A stretch of DNA of 64,000 nt. It comes from Carnobacterium iners (GTDB taxonomy: Bacteria > Bacillota > Bacilli > Lactobacillales > Carnobacteriaceae). This document shows, one piece after another, positions 62,092-64,000 of the stretch. Each line of letters begins with the position of its first letter. Within the stretch, counting starts at the first letter, position 1. Both the position numbers and the translations under genes were made by a program. Under the pieces are notes generated by a model. The model did not search any database. It was given only the letters and a program-made list of their open reading frames with translations, and was not told where the DNA came from. The stretch covers positions 2,360,001 through 2,424,000 of the forward strand of contig NZ_FXBJ01000002.1 of assembly GCF_900177385.1 (NCBI RefSeq), written 5' to 3'.

Positions 62092-64000
62092 TTATTTCCC
62101 TTGTTTTTCCATTGCAGCCTTAAGCGCTAACGTTAAAGGACTTTCTACTTCTTCTTGAGCTTCTTTATTTACTTTTTGCATTAAACGTTTTGTTTCATGT
62201 TTAGTTATTTTTTTATTTTTTGTATTATCCATTTTTTCAGAAACGTTACAGTATTTACATTTAAAAAACTTTCCGGATTTCCCTTCGTGAATTTCCATTT
62301 TACGATGGCATTGTGCACATCTTTTATTGGAAACTTTCGGTTCTTTAAAACGTCTATATGAACAACTCGTTTTAGTGCAAACCAGCATTTTCCCTTCTCG
62401 ACTACTTCTTTCTTTCAACAGTTCGCCGCACTCTGGACAAGTTTTAGTTGTCAAAGAATAGTCTTTGTAAGACTGTTCACTCGTTTTTATTTCTTTGATT
62501 AATTTTTTTGTTTCTATTTTTATTTGTTTCAAAAAAACTTCTTTTTTTAATTTTCCGGTAGCTATTTGCTCTAAAGACTTTTCCCATTCACTAGTCAATT
62601 CAGGTGTAACTAATGCTGGATTTACTAATATTAACAATTGTTTCCCTTTTGGTGAGACAGATAGCTTCGTCGCTTTACGTTCCATCAATTCATTACTTAT
62701 CAACTTTTCAATAATTTCAGCTCTTGTTGCTGGTGTTCCTAAGCTATGCTTTTCCATTGCTTGAAGTAACGAAGACTCTGTCAATCGACCTGGTGATTTG
62801 GTTAGTTCTTTTTTCACTTCAAAGATTGGGTTTTCTATTTGTTCCCCTTGTTTAAAACGTCTTTTTTCTTTTACGGGTTCTAACTTGCGCCATCCATTTT
62901 CTAAAACAACTTCTTGTTTTAGTTTAAAGGTAGTCTCTGCCGCAGCAAACAAATAAGTTGTTTGAGCTACTTTATAAGCAGGTAAAAATAAGCCAATAAA
63001 CCGCTCAACAATCATCCGGTAAATGCGTATTTCATCTTGGTCCATCTTTTCAATACGAACTCGTTCTTCTGTTGGAATAATTCCATGGTGGTCCGTAACT
63101 TTAGCGTTATTGAAGATTGCCATTTGAGTTACTTTAGAGCCTTTTTTGATAATGTTTTTTACTTCTTCATTAGCAAATCCGTGAACAGCTTGTAACCGGT
63201 CCTTTAATGTTTCTTTCATGTCTATAGTCAGATACTTAGAGTCTGTTCTTGGATAAGAAACAACTTTATGCCGTTCGTATAGAGTTTGCATAACACTTAG
63301 CGTTTTTTTAGCAGAAAATTGGTAGCGTTGATTGGCTTCCCTTTGTAACTCAGTTAAATCATAAGGCAAGGGAGGAAGGTGAGTTTGAATTTTTTCTTTT
63401 ACTTCTTTTACTACAACAGATTCTTTTGTTAAGTGTTTGGCTATTTTTTCAGCTTCATTTAAGTCTTTTATTCTTTCTGGAGCTCCGCTAGCCAGCGTTG
63501 CCATTTGCCCGTTAATCATTAATTGAATCGTATAAAATGTTTCTGCTACAAAATCTTCTATTTGAGCTTCTTGTTTTCTAACCATTGCTAACGTAGGAGT
63601 TTGGACTCTACCTGCTGACAAACTATCCTCATATTTCACAGTTAATGCTCTTGTCACATTCAAGCCTACTAACCAATCCGCTTCGGAACGAGCAACTGCT
63701 GCATCATATAAATCATCATACTTCTTACTAGGTTGCAGTTGTTTAAATCCATTTTTGATAGCTTGATCTGTTTGCGATGAAATCCATAACCGCTGTACAG
63801 GCTTTTTAAATTTAACGTATTCTAAAATCCATCTAGCTACTAATTCGCCTTCTCGACCAGCATCTGTTGCAATAACGGCCTTATTTACATCTTTCCTTTG
63901 AGAAAGTTGTTTAATCGTTTTTAATTGGGCCGCTGTATTTTTTAGTGGCTTGATTTGCATCTCTTCTGGAATCAGCGGCAAACTTTCCATGTTCCATGTT
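62092..64000 (-). CDS. topB: DNA topoisomerase III, cut by the right edge
   Basis: About 635 C-terminal residues of a type IA topoisomerase; the N-terminal Toprim start lies beyond 64000. The frame continues upstream of the first visible Met as Thr-Trp-Asn, so the visible Met is internal. It has ATDAGREGELVARWI of the Toprim region, RLWISSQTDQAI, SAGRVQTPTLAM and the active-site tyrosine in VSYPRTDSKYL. The C-terminal zinc elements are CPECGELLKERSSREG with CTKTSC and CAQCHRKMEI with CKYC, i.e. one C4 finger plus a second cysteine pair set. It decatenates replication and recombination intermediates. Confidence 0.95.
   Translation of the reverse strand, partial: TWNMESLPLIPEEMQIKPLKNTAAQLKTIKQLSQRKDVNKAVIATDAGREGELVARWILEYVKFKKPVQRLWISSQTDQAIKNGFKQLQPSKKYDDLYDAAVARSEADWLVGLNVTRALTVKYEDSLSAGRVQTPTLAMVRKQEAQIEDFVAETFYTIQLMINGQMATLASGAPERIKDLNEAEKIAKHLTKESVVVKEVKEKIQTHLPPLPYDLTELQREANQRYQFSAKKTLSVMQTLYERHKVVSYPRTDSKYLTIDMKETLKDRLQAVHGFANEEVKNIIKKGSKVTQMAIFNNAKVTDHHGIIPTEERVRIEKMDQDEIRIYRMIVERFIGLFLPAYKVAQTTYLFAAAETTFKLKQEVVLENGWRKLEPVKEKRRFKQGEQIENPIFEVKKELTKSPGRLTESSLLQAMEKHSLGTPATRAEIIEKLISNELMERKATKLSVSPKGKQLLILVNPALVTPELTSEWEKSLEQIATGKLKKEVFLKQIKIETKKLIKEIKTSEQSYKDYSLTTKTCPECGELLKERSSREGKMLVCTKTSCSYRRFKEPKVSNKRCAQCHRKMEIHEGKSGKFFKCKYCNVSEKMDNTKNKKITKHETKRLMQKVNKEAQEEVESPLTLALKAAMEKQGK

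Overview
The window is a 64 kb stretch of AT-rich chromosome from a non-sporulating low-GC Firmicute of the order Lactobacillales. Gene content and order most resemble Carnobacterium or a close relative; this assignment is an inference from synteny and general protein character, since no rRNA is present. Almost every gene is housekeeping, and most lie on the minus strand. No tRNA, rRNA, CRISPR array, prophage or intact mobile element was seen.

Layout: (1) 0-9.4 kb, a block ordered like the B. subtilis ytp/ytm region: partial unknown gene, murC, sftA, ytpR, a UspA-type stress gene where ytpQ would be expected, thioredoxin ytpP, aminopeptidase ytoP, ytzB, trmB, ytmP. (2) 9.8-22.8 kb: D-amino-acid transaminase, ecsAB, hit-yhaH (plus strand), foldase prsA, yhaM and yhaNO, yheA, a class A PBP. 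(3) 23.2-27.8 kb: a CNNM/CorC-type CBS protein, nrnA, ytoI and a dead ytkL. (4) 27.9-33.5 kb: dinB, an MntR/DtxR regulator, adhE with a Rex/CcpA-type control region, and a dead comN. (5) 33.5-38.4 kb: yajC, tgt, queA, ruvB, ruvA, with a probable unannotated ~340-nt non-coding RNA between tgt and queA. (6) 38.5-51 kb: msrB, mutL, mutS, ymdB, rny, recA, cinA, pgsA, rodZ. (7) 51-64 kb: ymfI-ymfH-ymfF, the nupOPQ nucleoside ABC transporter with its BMP lipoprotein, a membrane FtsK, and topB running off the right edge.

Functional themes are genome maintenance (mutSL, ruvAB, recA, dinB, yhaNO, two FtsK-type translocases, topB), RNA turnover (rny, yhaM, nrnA, ymdB), envelope assembly and protein quality (murC, PBP, rodZ, prsA, ecsAB, pgsA) and redox or fermentative metabolism (adhE, msrB, ytpP).

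The observations most worth following are: the convergent non-coding transcript at about 35.28-35.62 kb, with its own sigma-A promoter, closing helix and terminator; two conserved genes (comN, ytkL) inactivated only by in-frame nonsense codons, with no indels; a hairpin inserted between a strong Shine-Dalgarno and the TTG start of the CNNM gene; and a strong promoter before ytmP that runs straight into a terminator-like palindrome.
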